A stretch of DNA of 64,000 nt, from NCBI GenBank assembly GCA_964467925.1, contig CAYXSX010000002.1:186001-250000 (forward strand), in the 5' to 3' direction. Below, in pieces: positions 24,435 through 33,725 of the stretch. The translations under genes were made by a program, and so were the position numbers. A model generated the notes under the pieces. It was not told the origin of the DNA. It saw only the letters and a program-made list of their open reading frames with translations, and did no database searches. Positions within the stretch are counted from its first letter, which is position 1; each line of letters opens with the position of its first letter. Origin of the DNA: CAYXSX01 sp964467925. Its GTDB lineage: Bacteria > Pseudomonadota > Alphaproteobacteria > Micavibrionales > Micavibrionaceae.

Positions 24435-26036
24435 ATGGCACCCAAAAACGACGCCCGTAAACCGCGGGTACTGATCAGCGACAAGCTGGACCCCCTGGCA
24501 GTAGAAATTTTCGAGAAAAACGGCTGCGAAGTCGATTTCAAGGCCGGGCTCTCTCCCGAAGAGCAGATGGCCATTATCGGCGAGTATGACGGGCTTGCGA
24601 TCCGCAGCGAGACCAAGGTCACCGCCGAGATGATTGCCGCCGCCAAAAATTTAAAAGTGATCGGCCGTGCCGGTATCGGCGTGGATAACGTCGATATTCC
24701 CGCCGCCACGAATGCCGGTATTGTGGTGATGAATACGCCCTTCGGCAATTCGATTACCACCGCCGAACACGCCATTGCAATGATGTTTGCCCTGGCGCGC
24801 GAGATACCACAAGCCAATGAGTCCACCCATGCGGGCAAATGGGAAAAGAAACGCTTTATGGGCGTGGAGCTTTACGGCAAGACGCTTGGTCTGATTGGTT
24901 GCGGTAATATTGGCGGTATTGTGGCCGACCGTGCCGTGGGCCTGAAAATGAAGGTGGCGGCGTATGACCCGTTCCTGACGGAAGAACGCGCCAAGGATCT
25001 GGGCGTTGAGAAAGTGGAGCTGGATGAGCTGTTCGCCCGCGCGGATTTCATCACGCTGCACGTACCCAAGAACGACCATACCGCCAATCTGATCAACAAA
25101 GATACGATCGCCAAGATGAAAGACGGCGTGCGCATTATCAACTGCGCCCGTGGAGGGATCGTGGTCGAGGCCGATCTGAAGGCGGCGCTGGAATCCGGCA
25201 AGGTCGCCGGCGCGGCGCTGGATGTGTTTGAAGAAGAGCCCGCCAAGGAAAATATCCTGTTCGGCATGGATAATGTTGTGGTAACGCCGCACCTTGGTGC
25301 CTCTACGACAGAAGCGCAGGTAAACGTGGCGCTTCAGGTGGCCGAGCAGATGAGCGATTACCTTGTAAACGGCGCGGTGACAAACGCGCTGAACATGGCC
25401 TCTATCTCTGCCGAAGATGCGCCGCGTTTGAAGCCCTATATGAAGCTGGCCGAGCAACTGGGCAGTTTTGCGGGTCAGATTACCGAGCATGCGATCAAGA
25501 GCGTGAATATCGAGTATCAGGGCACGGTGACGGAAATTAACACTAGGCCGCTAACCGCCACGCTGATCGCCAATTTGCTCAAGGCGCAGACCGATACGGT
25601 GAATATGGTCAACGCTCCGGCCGTGGCAGAAGCGCGCGGGATTTCCGTTTCCGAGACGAAGCAGGGCTCCTCCGCAGATTGGCGCAGCGTGATTATCGTG
25701 ACGGTGGAAACCGAGAAGCGCACACGCAAACTGGCCGGAACGCTGTTTACCGGCAAGGAGCCGCGCATCGTGGAGATCGAGGGTGTGCCGATCGAGGCCG
25801 CGCTTACTCCGCATATGCTGTTTATCCGTAACGAGGACAAGCCCGGCTTTGTCGGTCAGATGGGTATGATTTTGGGCGAGGCGGGTATGAATATCGCCGA
25901 TTTCCGCCTTGGCCGTCAGGAGGAAAAGGGGCAGGCGATCTGTCTTGTTTCCGTGGACGAGCCGGTGAATGATGCGCTGTTTGAGAAGATTACCGCCCTG
26001 CCGCAGGTAGCGAGCGCCAAGCGGCTGAGTTTCTAG
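24435..26036 (+). CDS. serA: D-3-phosphoglycerate dehydrogenase, long form with ACT domain
   Basis: 533-residue enzyme of the first step of serine synthesis. Substrate and NAD domains: RAGIGVDNVDIPAATNAGIVVMNTP, Rossmann GLIGCGNIGGIVADRAVGL, INCARGGIVVEADL, and catalytic His in TPHLGASTTEAQ. The ASB domain (about 330-450) and C-terminal ACT domain (IRNEDKPGFVGQMGMILGEAGMNIADFRLGR) are the allosteric serine-sensing part in this family. ATG at 24435 follows TAGGAG by eight bases; the TTG one codon earlier is less likely. Its last four bases overlap the convergent small gene at 26033. Confidence 0.96.
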   Translation: MAPKNDARKPRVLISDKLDPLAVEIFEKNGCEVDFKAGLSPEEQMAIIGEYDGLAIRSETKVTAEMIAAAKNLKVIGRAGIGVDNVDIPAATNAGIVVMNTPFGNSITTAEHAIAMMFALAREIPQANESTHAGKWEKKRFMGVELYGKTLGLIGCGNIGGIVADRAVGLKMKVAAYDPFLTEERAKDLGVEKVELDELFARADFITLHVPKNDHTANLINKDTIAKMKDGVRIINCARGGIVVEADLKAALESGKVAGAALDVFEEEPAKENILFGMDNVVVTPHLGASTTEAQVNVALQVAEQMSDYLVNGAVTNALNMASISAEDAPRLKPYMKLAEQLGSFAGQITEHAIKSVNIEYQGTVTEINTRPLTATLIANLLKAQTDTVNMVNAPAVAEARGISVSETKQGSSADWRSVIIVTVETEKRTRKLAGTLFTGKEPRIVEIEGVPIEAALTPHMLFIRNEDKPGFVGQMGMILGEAGMNIADFRLGRQEEKGQAICLVSVDEPVNDALFEKITALPQVASAKRLSF

Positions 26037-26539
26037 GCGCTTTTCTTGTCGCGTTTCAGGAAGTACCGGACGCAGGCGTTATTGAGCTCGCGCTCCAGTT
26101 CCTTGCCGTATGTGCCGCCGTCACCTTTCATCTCCTTTTTAATCAGGGCGTGGAGGGTGCGGTAATGCGCATCGGCGATGGAAATAGCATCTTCGTCCAT
26201 GTCTTCGATACGCTCCATAAACGTCAGCATGATCCCGGCCAGCTTGCCCACCAGATTATACTGGAATGTGGCGGCGTTGGCCTTTAGCTGCATGATGGCG
26301 TTTGTAATCGCTTCCTTATGAGCCGTATTTTGGCCTTCGGCCTGTGATTTTTGAATAGCATCAGCCAGTTCGCTCAGAAATTGCTGCGCCAGTGGAGCAA
26401 AATCGGTCTCGTTTTCGTCTATAACAGCCTGTGCGCGGGCAATGAGTTCAGTGCTTAGCTTGCCCGTGCCGACTTTCGCCTGAAGCATGCGGTTTGCCTT
26501 GATAACTTCTATTCTTTGGGGAGCGTGGGCGGAAGTCAT
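26033..26539 (-). CDS. Alpha-helical protein beside a response regulator, function unknown
   Basis: 168 residues, almost entirely predicted helix, with no membrane segment: IEVIKANRMLQAKVGTG, LIARAQAVIDENETDFAPLAQQFLSELADAI, and FQYNLVGKLAGIMLTFMERIEDMDEDAI. It begins 4 bp after the response-regulator stop on the same strand, so the two are one operon. A histidine-phosphotransfer-like or regulator-partner role is possible, but the usual HPt motif is not visible. Stop overlaps the serA stop by 4 bp. Confidence 0.75.
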   Translation of the reverse strand: MTSAHAPQRIEVIKANRMLQAKVGTGKLSTELIARAQAVIDENETDFAPLAQQFLSELADAIQKSQAEGQNTAHKEAITNAIMQLKANAATFQYNLVGKLAGIMLTFMERIEDMDEDAISIADAHYRTLHALIKKEMKGDGGTYGKELERELNNACVRYFLKRDKKSA

Positions 26540-26543
26540 GACT

Positions 26544-27065
26544 TTATCCTAGATAGACGATTTCTGTGGTGCCGCCGTGATCTTCCGATCGCTGCAGGGG
26601 CCCCTCGTAATTATTGGCGACGCGGCGGCGGCGGTCGGGCCCGAAAAATGCGGCGGCGCGGATAAAATCGCGCGGCTTGTTAATGATATGGTCTATGCGC
26701 TGGGCCAGATCGTTGGCGGAAAAGGGCTTGCTGAGGAATTCCGTCGCGCCGGTATCGCGGGCGCGCGCAACGCGGCTGAGGGCGGCAAATCCCGTTACCA
26801 TGAGAATGGGTACGGTTTTATTGGGAGAATCGGGGTGGACGCGGATATTGCGTACCATTTCAATGCCGGAGGCGCCAGGCATATGCCAGTCCGTAATCAC
26901 GATGTCGGGATTGTGTTCACAAAAAAGCTCGAAACCTGCTTTTCCGTCTTGGGCGTGGAGAATGCGGCCGGTTCCAAAAGCCTGAAGCATCGCACAAACC
27001 AGTCTGAGCATAGGGACCGTATCTTCGACCACCAGAACAGAGAGGTTTTTAAAATCATAAGCCAT
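26544..27065 (-). CDS. Single-domain (CheY-like) response regulator
   Basis: 173 residues: a receiver domain (about 8-130) and a basic tail. The acidic pocket is VLVVEDT, the phospho-acceptor Asp lies in DIVITDWHMPGASGIEMV (about residue 56), the T/S is in VTGF and the Lys in FLSKPFSAND. The tail FFGPDRRRRVANNYEG matches a motif common after alphaproteobacterial receiver domains. No DNA-binding output domain, so it acts by protein contact. Its partner gene follows; upstream lies the 1.35-kb structured gap, whose minus-strand hairpin at 27207 falls in its leader. Confidence 0.9.
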   Translation of the reverse strand: MAYDFKNLSVLVVEDTVPMLRLVCAMLQAFGTGRILHAQDGKAGFELFCEHNPDIVITDWHMPGASGIEMVRNIRVHPDSPNKTVPILMVTGFAALSRVARARDTGATEFLSKPFSANDLAQRIDHIINKPRDFIRAAAFFGPDRRRRVANNYEGPLQRSEDHGGTTEIVYLG

Positions 27066-27206
27066 TTACACAAAGTCCCTCTAACGCAGTAAACACATTA
27101 CATAATGTATTTATGTGCATAATATATGCAAATAAATTATTTTGCAAATTTATAGTGAAAGTTTCTTTGAAATCGGCTTCGGGAGCGGGGGAGGCCCATA
27201 AAAGAA

Positions 27207-27268
27207 CTCCGGCGGCCCGTTCCCGATAAACCCGCAGGCTTATCATAAGGGAAAGTGGCACGCCGGAG
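27207..27268. other. 62-nt hairpin with internal loop upstream of the response regulator
   Basis: Outer stem CTCCGGCG/CGCCGGAG (8 bp), an internal loop, then TTCCCGATAA pairing with TTATC-(ATAA)-GGGAA around the loop ACCCGCAGGC. A T-run follows on both strands (CCTTTTT on plus, TTCTTTT on minus), so it may be a two-way terminator or the end of an RNA gene. Confidence 0.6.
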
Positions 27269-27830
27269 CCTTTTTGGGAAGCTATGGTCCTGCAAAGCGT
27301 TACAGAGTAAAACTTACAGGCCTCAATGCTCGGATCAGGTGAGGGGAAGAACGGTAGCTGGCCGTTACTGTTTCCCCTTTCCCTGCAAACGAACCCCTCG
27401 TCTGCTCTTGTTTATCGTGGCGATCAACCACTCGATACCCCCATCGCGACAAAGGCACCATTTCAGAAACATACTCAAACGCAAAGCTTCTTAATATATT
27501 CCAGTCTATCTCAAATGTTTTAATGTGCACGACCACAGGTCAGACCGGAAAGGCAAGAAGCCATACTTGCATGTCCCCTTCAGCTTTCGGCAAAACCGCA
27601 ATCCCTAAATCCGAAACCGAAATTTCGGGGTCGGGAAAAGGCTTCGTAGCTCCGAAAACCTGAAACACTGACCAAGTGTTTCTGCCTTAATCAGGACAGC
27701 AGGAATGAAACCGTGAGGTTTTACTCTGCTCCTTTTTGCCTGGAGGCATCAGGTACGTCCTGAAGACAAGTTCAGGATGCGCGGAATTTGAGAGGGGAGT
27801 CGAGTCCTTTTTTCAAAATTTTGTTCGATT
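27269..27830. other. 560 bp of hairpin-rich intergenic sequence, possible structured RNA
   Basis: No convincing protein. Clear stems include GGGGAA...TTCCCC (27342-27377 region) with an inner ACGG/CCGT, GAAACACT-GACCA-AGTGTTTC (27663-27683), AAACC-GTGA-GGTTT (27708-27720) and TCCTGAA-GACAAG-TTCAGGA (27758-27777). The density of perfect stems and the closing T-run (GAGTCCTTTTTT near 27810) suggest an RNA gene on the plus strand. I compared it by eye with SRP RNA, RNase P RNA, tmRNA and 6S RNA and could not assign it to any of them. Confidence 0.45.
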
Positions 27831-27903
27831 GATGCGCTGATCGCGCATCTGTTGAAATATTATTATAGTTCTTAACGCTAGATTATTATTTTATGAATCT
27901 GAT

Positions 27904-27935
27904 TTATGCACAAAATTGTCCACAGCTTATCCATA
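27904..27935. promoter_or_regulatory. Three DnaA-box-like 9-mers in tandem
   Basis: TTATGCACA (27904, full match to TTATNCACA), TTGTCCACA (27916) and TTATCCATA (27927), the last two with one mismatch each to TTATCCACA. All have the same orientation, at 12 and 11 bp spacing. A very AT-rich stretch (27855-27903) lies directly before them. This is the arrangement expected of a replication origin or a DnaA-controlled promoter. Confidence 0.55.
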
Positions 27936-27989
27936 AGTGAAAAAATTTTATTTTTTGGGAGAAAAAAGACGCTTTTTTAGGTTGGAACC

Positions 27990-28099
27990 GATTCAAATTC
28001 CGGTTTTTTGATTCGAATCTTCCTGTTTTGCGAATCAAAAAAGGGCAAAAACGAATCATTTTATCGTCTGATTCGATCAAAAGAAGGGTAGTTCGAATC
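27990..28099. promoter_or_regulatory. Cluster of seven GANTC sites within CGAATCA repeats
   Basis: GANTC occurs at 27990, 28010, 28015, 28032, 28053, 28070 and 28095; chance would give about 0.4 in 110 bp. Five lie in a shared CGAATCA word, in both orientations, often followed by A-runs. GANTC is the methylation site of the alphaproteobacterial cell-cycle enzyme CcrM. The repeats may be iteron-like binding sites. Confidence 0.65.
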
Positions 28100-28276
28100 A
28101 AAAGCCGCCAAAAACAGGTTAAAACGCGGCTATCAAAAAAGTACTAAACGCCATTTTGAAGGCGAGCGGATAATATAAAATTCCAAAAGAAAGGCAATGA
28201 CTTTTTTTATCCCATCGAAAGGTCTGAAAAAAAGAGAAAAAAGGGGGTTACGCGGAATTAATTGTTAACATAATTG

Positions 28277-28303
28277 TTGACAAACAGGGCCTATCCCTAT
28301 TAT
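28277..28303 (+). promoter_or_regulatory. Possible sigma-70 promoter of the RTX gene
   Basis: TTGACA at 28277-28282 matches the -35 consensus exactly. TATTAT at 28298-28303 matches five of six -10 bases, but the spacer is a short 15 bp. A transcript from here would carry a leader of about 110 nt before the ATG at 28422. Confidence 0.45.
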
Positions 28304-28421
28304 GTATGCGCATCAATTTATACAGCTGTGACTTTTGTTTTTATTTTGGGAACTTTATCTAAGCTCCAAGCATTATGTCGAAGACAGCGGGAAATTACGC
28401 GTAAATTACGAAAGCATTACT

Positions 28422-31400
28422 ATGCCACTGAAAATTCACAATATCACAGACCAGGGGGCGATTGCCGTCAGCACAGGCCCCGTTTCAGGAAACGAATCCG
28501 GGCAGATTGAAGTAACAGGGCAGGGCGCGGTTCCCAGCAATCAGAATATTCTGGGCCAGTTGCAGGTAAGCGGTACGGGCACGCCGACCGTGATCAACCA
28601 GCCAGCGGATGCGACCATTACCAATGTGATTCTGGAACCCGATCAGCGTTATATGCTGAACTTTACCCGTGACGCGGTGAAAAGCGTGTACCGCGAGGGT
28701 GACAAGATCACGATCAAGTTTACGAACGATTCTACGCTGATTTTGCAAAAAGACGCCGCCGCGCCCGATAATTTCAGCGATATGCAGCTTGATGGTGCTG
28801 GCGCGCGTTATATAAGCGCGCTGGAGCTTGCGAATTTGCGTGCGGCTAATGGCAATACGGGCGAAGAGCAATATCTGCAGGAAGGCGATCTGGTGCAGGG
28901 CGAGCTGCGCAAATTCGACCTGCAACAGATTTTTGCCGAAACATCTGCGACAGGCGATGAAATTACCGCCATGCGCGTGGCGACAGTATCGCCGGTATAT
29001 GTGGCGAACGATGCCGATCTGGATAATGACGGCGAGATTAGCGTAGAAGAAGCCCTGCGCCTTGCGGCTGTTGAACCCGCGGCAGGCGGTGCGACAGCGC
29101 CAGCCGGAGCCATTGGCGGTGCCGGGGGTGGCGGCTACGGTTTCCAAAGCAGTTATGCGACTACGCCGTTTACACCCGCCAATGATGTGGGACCGATTGA
29201 CCCGACCGCGCTTGCCTATGGCGTGACGTTTGGCGCAGAAGACTTGTTCCCGCTTCAAGCCGCGGCCCCTGCGGCAGGTCCGTTTGGCGTAGGTGTGGAT
29301 GAAGGCGATCTTAATCCGACCACCAGCAACAGCGGTCAGGTGGACACAGGCGGCGGTACGGCATCGCCCAGTTCTTCGAATTACTTCCGTTTCGAGGGCT
29401 CGGCCCTGAACAACAGCCTTACCACAGGCGGTGTACCCATTACTGTAACGGTCAATCCGAACGGTTATACGGGCACGGCAGGCGGCCAGACGATTTTTCA
29501 ACTGACGATCCAGCCCGACGGCAATTACACCTTTACGCTTTACGAACCCTTGGACCACGCCGATCCCACGGATCCCAGCGATGAAATTCAGCTTATTTTC
29601 GGCACCATCATTACCGATGTTAACGGCAACACCACGACCGAGGAAATCACGGTTAACGTAGATGATGACTCCCCGAGCGCCGTGAATGATTTTGCCAATG
29701 CGGCGAACTCTGCGACCGTAACCGGGAACGTCATGACCAATGACGATATTGGTGCCGATACGCCCGGCAGCCTGACGCAGGTAACGTTTAACGGTGTTAC
29801 GACGCCTGTGGGCGGCGCGGGCAATACGATTATCGTCGGTACTTACGGTACGCTTACGATCAATTCCAACGGAGTGTTCAGCTATACCGCAAACGCAAAC
29901 GGTAACGGCGTCGATACTTTTACCTACACGATCCGCGATTTCGATTCCGATCCGGCCACGGCCAATCTCGTGATTAATGCGGGTAACGACGTTGTGCCGA
30001 TCGTGGTGAACCCCGGCGCGTTGTCGGTGGATGAGACCAACCTTTCAAATGGCGTGCAGAGCGTAAGCGGTACGATTGTGGCTAATTACGGCGTGAATGC
30101 GCCAGGCGCAGTAACGCCCAATGCGGCCAACACGGTTACATTCTCCGGCGCACTGGGTAACGCGCTGACATCAAACGGCGTTCCGGTAACCATTACCCTG
30201 AGCGGCAATACCTATACAGGCAGCGCCGGCGGAAACACGATCTTTACGATGCAGGTACAGCCGAACGGCAGCTATACCTTTAATCTGGTGGATGCACTGG
30301 ATCATGCCAATCCGGCTAACCCGAACGATACGATCCAGCTTAATTTCGGCGTTACGGCGACCGATGCCGACGGCGATACGGCTCCTGGTACGATTACCAT
30401 CAACGTGCTAGATGACGGCCCTGTGGCGGTTAACGATACAGCTAGTACAACGGGCGCCACCCCGGTTTCCGGCAATGTGATTACCAATGACGACGTGGGC
30501 GAGGATACGCCCGGATCGATTACGGCCGTTACATTCGGCGGTACGACAACGGCGATTGCCAGCGGTCAGACAGTTACTATCAACGGCCAGTTCGGGACCT
30601 TGCAGATTAGCTCTACGGGCGCTTATACTTATACCCCGACCAATACGACATTCGGCACAGACAACTTCACCTATACGCTGGCTGATGCGGATAACGATAC
30701 TTCCAGTGCCACGCTGGGCGTTACTACGGTGACTAACGCAGTGCCTGTTATTGTGGTGGGGACAAACACCGACGACGATGCAGGTTCTACTACGCCGCAT
30801 GAAGTGGGCGGCGGTACAGGTACCATCGACGGCACTGCGGCGGGCGACATTCTGATCGGCGACGTGGGCGGCGCAACCCAACAGGGCGGTAGCGGCGATT
30901 ATAATTTTGCCATTATTCTGGACGTTTCCGGCTCTATGGGCGATGCGAATGATCCGAACTCCCGTATTTCCCTTCTTAAATTGGCGGTCAACAACCTACT
31001 TTCTGATCTGCACAACTATAACGGCGGGCAGGTTCGTGTGCATTTGATTCCGTTCAGCAGCGACTTGCATCCCTCCTTCACCTACGACGTATCCAGCAAT
31101 CAGGGCTTTAACGACGCGCAGAGCTTCGTGAGCAGTCTTACGGCGGGCGGTTTGACGAACTACGAAGCACCGCTGGCCGAAGCGGTGAGCTTCCTGACCG
31201 GGCCGAACACAATTGCAGGCGCTAATAATGTAACCTATTTCATATCGGACGATGAGCCCAACCGCTATGTTGACGCTAATGGTGACCGCGAGCGTGGCAC
31301 GGATACGGAAATTATTGCGGAAATTACAGGCAGTGACGGTTCCGACGAGGTGGGCACGCTTAAGGCCCTTGGTCAGGTGATCGGCGTGGGTATCGATCTT

Positions 31401-32183
31401 GGCGCGGATATCGACAATCTTGACGTGATCGATTCCACCGGCACTGCTACGGACGTTCAAAATCCGCAAGATTTGAGCGCGACATTGCAGGCGCTCAACC
31501 CGATCAACCAACTCAGTAGCGTAGGCGACGACGTTCTGAATGGCGGGGAAGGCGATGATATTATATTCGGCGATTCCGTTTACACTGATACACTGGCCGC
31601 AGCGCAGGGGCTTGGAGGCGTTACCGATCCCGGCGATGGGTGGTCCGTGTTCGCACGCCTCGAAGCAGGTCAGGGCACGAACGCCGCATGGAGCCGCGCC
31701 GACACGATCAACTATATCCGGAACAATGCCGTGGCGCTTTCCCAAGAATCAGTCAATAACCAGGGCCAGACGCGCTCCGGCGGAGACGATCGCCTGAACG
31801 GCGGCGGTGGTGATGACCTTATATTCGGTCAGGAAGGGCGCGATTTCATCAATGGCGGCGCAGGCAACGACCAGCTTTACGGCGGCAGCGGAAACGATGT
31901 GTTCGTATATAACGCGTCTAACAACGGTATTGATAATATCCGCGATTTCTCGATTGCTCAGGGCGACCGGATTGATCTTTCGGCACTGCTGACGAATTTC
32001 GACCCGCTGCAGGACAGCATCAATGATTTCGTTTTTGCGACCGAAGCGGGCGGCAATACTACGATTTCCGTAGATGTAAATGGTACGGGTAACGTGAACA
32101 ACGCCTTTGCCATCGCGGTGCTGGACAATGTTGTGGGTGTAAACATCCAAAACATCACCAATAACGGTGGAGCAATTGTTTAA
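28422..32183 (+). CDS. Large secreted RTX adhesin with Ig-like repeats and a vWA domain
   Basis: 1,253 residues, exported by the type I system encoded next. An N-terminal retention/prefix-like region (about 1-180) is followed by an EF-hand-like loop DADLDNDGEISVEE (about 198), a Gly/Ala linker, and two long VCBS/cadherin-like repeats (about 322-522 and 546-772) that resemble each other (GNVMTNDDIGADTPGSL; GNVITNDDVGEDTPGSI). A von Willebrand A domain begins near 825 with the MIDAS motif ILDVSGSMGD. RTX nonapeptides follow (GGEGDDIIFGD; GGAGNDQLYGGSGNDVF), then a C-terminal secretion region. ATG at 28422 preferred over the TTG at 28335. Likely a LapA/BapA-type surface adhesin for attachment. 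Confidence 0.9.
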   Translation: MPLKIHNITDQGAIAVSTGPVSGNESGQIEVTGQGAVPSNQNILGQLQVSGTGTPTVINQPADATITNVILEPDQRYMLNFTRDAVKSVYREGDKITIKFTNDSTLILQKDAAAPDNFSDMQLDGAGARYISALELANLRAANGNTGEEQYLQEGDLVQGELRKFDLQQIFAETSATGDEITAMRVATVSPVYVANDADLDNDGEISVEEALRLAAVEPAAGGATAPAGAIGGAGGGGYGFQSSYATTPFTPANDVGPIDPTALAYGVTFGAEDLFPLQAAAPAAGPFGVGVDEGDLNPTTSNSGQVDTGGGTASPSSSNYFRFEGSALNNSLTTGGVPITVTVNPNGYTGTAGGQTIFQLTIQPDGNYTFTLYEPLDHADPTDPSDEIQLIFGTIITDVNGNTTTEEITVNVDDDSPSAVNDFANAANSATVTGNVMTNDDIGADTPGSLTQVTFNGVTTPVGGAGNTIIVGTYGTLTINSNGVFSYTANANGNGVDTFTYTIRDFDSDPATANLVINAGNDVVPIVVNPGALSVDETNLSNGVQSVSGTIVANYGVNAPGAVTPNAANTVTFSGALGNALTSNGVPVTITLSGNTYTGSAGGNTIFTMQVQPNGSYTFNLVDALDHANPANPNDTIQLNFGVTATDADGDTAPGTITINVLDDGPVAVNDTASTTGATPVSGNVITNDDVGEDTPGSITAVTFGGTTTAIASGQTVTINGQFGTLQISSTGAYTYTPTNTTFGTDNFTYTLADADNDTSSATLGVTTVTNAVPVIVVGTNTDDDAGSTTPHEVGGGTGTIDGTAAGDILIGDVGGATQQGGSGDYNFAIILDVSGSMGDANDPNSRISLLKLAVNNLLSDLHNYNGGQVRVHLIPFSSDLHPSFTYDVSSNQGFNDAQSFVSSLTAGGLTNYEAPLAEAVSFLTGPNTIAGANNVTYFISDDEPNRYVDANGDRERGTDTEIIAEITGSDGSDEVGTLKALGQVIGVGIDLGADIDNLDVIDSTGTATDVQNPQDLSATLQALNPINQLSSVGDDVLNGGEGDDIIFGDSVYTDTLAAAQGLGGVTDPGDGWSVFARLEAGQGTNAAWSRADTINYIRNNAVALSQESVNNQGQTRSGGDDRLNGGGGDDLIFGQEGRDFINGGAGNDQLYGGSGNDVFVYNASNNGIDNIRDFSIAQGDRIDLSALLTNFDPLQDSINDFVFATEAGGNTTISVDVNGTGNVNNAFAIAVLDNVVGVNIQNITNNGGAIV

Positions 32184-32264
32184 ATAAAATATGCGCTTTT
32201 TTGCCAAGAGATTGCATCTTATAAGAAAAACGTGCATAAGGGATTTTATAACTAGGAGTAGGAT

Positions 32265-33671
32265 ATGACTTTTTTATCAGGCAGCAAATTACGTCTGGGC
32301 GTTTTGACGTCGGCCAGCATTATCGCGTTGGGACTGTTTACAGGTTCGCCGATGGCGCAGGAAGCCAACAAGATTTCCAATCTTTCGCAGGCATTGTCGG
32401 TGGGTTTGATGACCAATCCGGAATACGGCGTTGTTGCCGCCAGCCGCCGCGCCACGGATGAAGAGCTGAAACAGGGCAAGGCGCTTTACCTTCCCTCTAT
32501 CGATGCGCGCGCTGATGCAGGGTTCGAGCACAGCGACGACCCCAATACACGCGGAGGCACGGATAGCGATGACGAGGAAAACCTGACACGTTATGACGCC
32601 AGCGTCACGCTGACCCAGCTTTTATTCGACGGTTTCGAAACCAAATACGAGATTGAGCGCCAGAAAGCGCGTGTGACTTCTTCCGCCAACCGCGTTCGTG
32701 AAACGGCCGAGCTGGTGGGTTTGAACATTGTCGAGGCTTATCTGGAAGTGCTGCGCCAGCGCCAGCTTCTGATGATTGCCGAGCAGAATGTGAATGAGCA
32801 CCTTGAGATTCAAAACATGATCAGCGATAACGTGGGCGCAGGCCGCTCCACGCAGGCCGATATGGAACAGGCCAAGGCCCGCGTAGCCGCCGCCCGCGCC
32901 AATCAGGCCGATATACGTCAAGCTTTGCTGGAGGCCGAGTCCCGTTACCGCCGCGAAGTGGGCGATACGCCGGGAGATCTGGCTTTACCGGGTATCCCTG
33001 CGCAAGGATTGGCCGCGGATGTTGAAGACGAGGTCAAGTTGACCCTTGCCAACAGCCCGACACTGGATATTTACGAAGCCGACATCGAAGTGGCCTATGC
33101 AGAATCGATGGGTACGCGCTCTACTTTCTACCCCCAGTTCGACCTGGAGCTGAATGCGCGTAACGGCCATGACATCAACGGTGTAGAGGGGCGCGATACC
33201 AGTGCTTCCGCTCTTGTGGTCATGAACTGGAACCTTTATCGCGGCGGCGCCGATATGGCCCGTTCCCGCGAGTTTATCCACCGTCACCAGCAAGCCAAGG
33301 AATCACGCGCCCAAGCCGCCAGAGCGGTCGAGGACGATGTGCGTCAGACATGGGCGTCTATGGTGACATCCCGTGAGCGTGCACGTCAGTTCGCGCTTCA
33401 GGCCGATGCGAACGTGGAAGTTGCGCGTTCCTACCGCGACCAGTTCCAACTGGGCCGCCGGACGCTTCTGGACGTTCTGGATGCGCAAAACGAATTGTTC
33501 GTTTCCCGTTCCAACACGGTCAATAATGAGTTTCTGGAAATGTTCGCCGTTTTTCGCCTGATGGCTTTGAAGGGCAATTTGCTTCCTTCCATGGATGTAA
33601 AATATCCGCGTGAAAGCAAGCTGGTTTCCGGAGAACGCTGGAGCACGGAAGAAAAGAACAAGGCCAGATAA
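32265..33671 (+). CDS. TolC-family outer-membrane channel of type I secretion
   Basis: 468 residues. An N-terminal signal (LGVLTSASIIALGLFTGSPMAQ) precedes two outer-membrane efflux repeats of the TolC fold. Recognisable are LSQALSVGLMTNPEYGVVAASRRATDEELKQGKALYLPSIDARA, YDASVTLTQLLFDGFETKYEIERQ, NIVEAYLEVLRQRQLL and, in the second repeat, LGRRTLLDVLDAQNELFVSRSN. ATG at 32265 after AGGAGTAGG. Second gene of adhesin-tolC-ABC-hlyD, giving a whole export system for the RTX protein. Confidence 0.93.
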   Translation: MTFLSGSKLRLGVLTSASIIALGLFTGSPMAQEANKISNLSQALSVGLMTNPEYGVVAASRRATDEELKQGKALYLPSIDARADAGFEHSDDPNTRGGTDSDDEENLTRYDASVTLTQLLFDGFETKYEIERQKARVTSSANRVRETAELVGLNIVEAYLEVLRQRQLLMIAEQNVNEHLEIQNMISDNVGAGRSTQADMEQAKARVAAARANQADIRQALLEAESRYRREVGDTPGDLALPGIPAQGLAADVEDEVKLTLANSPTLDIYEADIEVAYAESMGTRSTFYPQFDLELNARNGHDINGVEGRDTSASALVVMNWNLYRGGADMARSREFIHRHQQAKESRAQAARAVEDDVRQTWASMVTSRERARQFALQADANVEVARSYRDQFQLGRRTLLDVLDAQNELFVSRSNTVNNEFLEMFAVFRLMALKGNLLPSMDVKYPRESKLVSGERWSTEEKNKAR

Positions 33672-33725
33672 AAACCGGTCGCAGCGTTTTTCGATAAGCG
33701 TTTTTTACAAGTAGGTGCCTTCACG

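Noticed and set aside
27295..27325. RNase P 3'-end-like words (ACAGA...CTTACAGGCC)
   Set aside because: The matching 5' conserved core (GAGGAAAGTCC) is absent, and the needed upstream space is the response-regulator gene.
27300..27536. 78-codon minus-strand frame in the structured gap
   Set aside because: Overlaps several hairpins, has no ribosome binding site, and its composition is not protein-like enough to call a gene.
27531..27575. SRP-RNA-like words (CAGGTCAGACCGGAAAGG)
   Set aside because: The tetraloop and symmetrical loop of SRP domain IV do not fit; spacing around GGAA is wrong.
28485..29558. 357-codon open frame on the minus strand inside the RTX gene
   Set aside because: Shadow of the repetitive, stop-poor RTX gene; the translation has no family pattern and no ribosome binding site.
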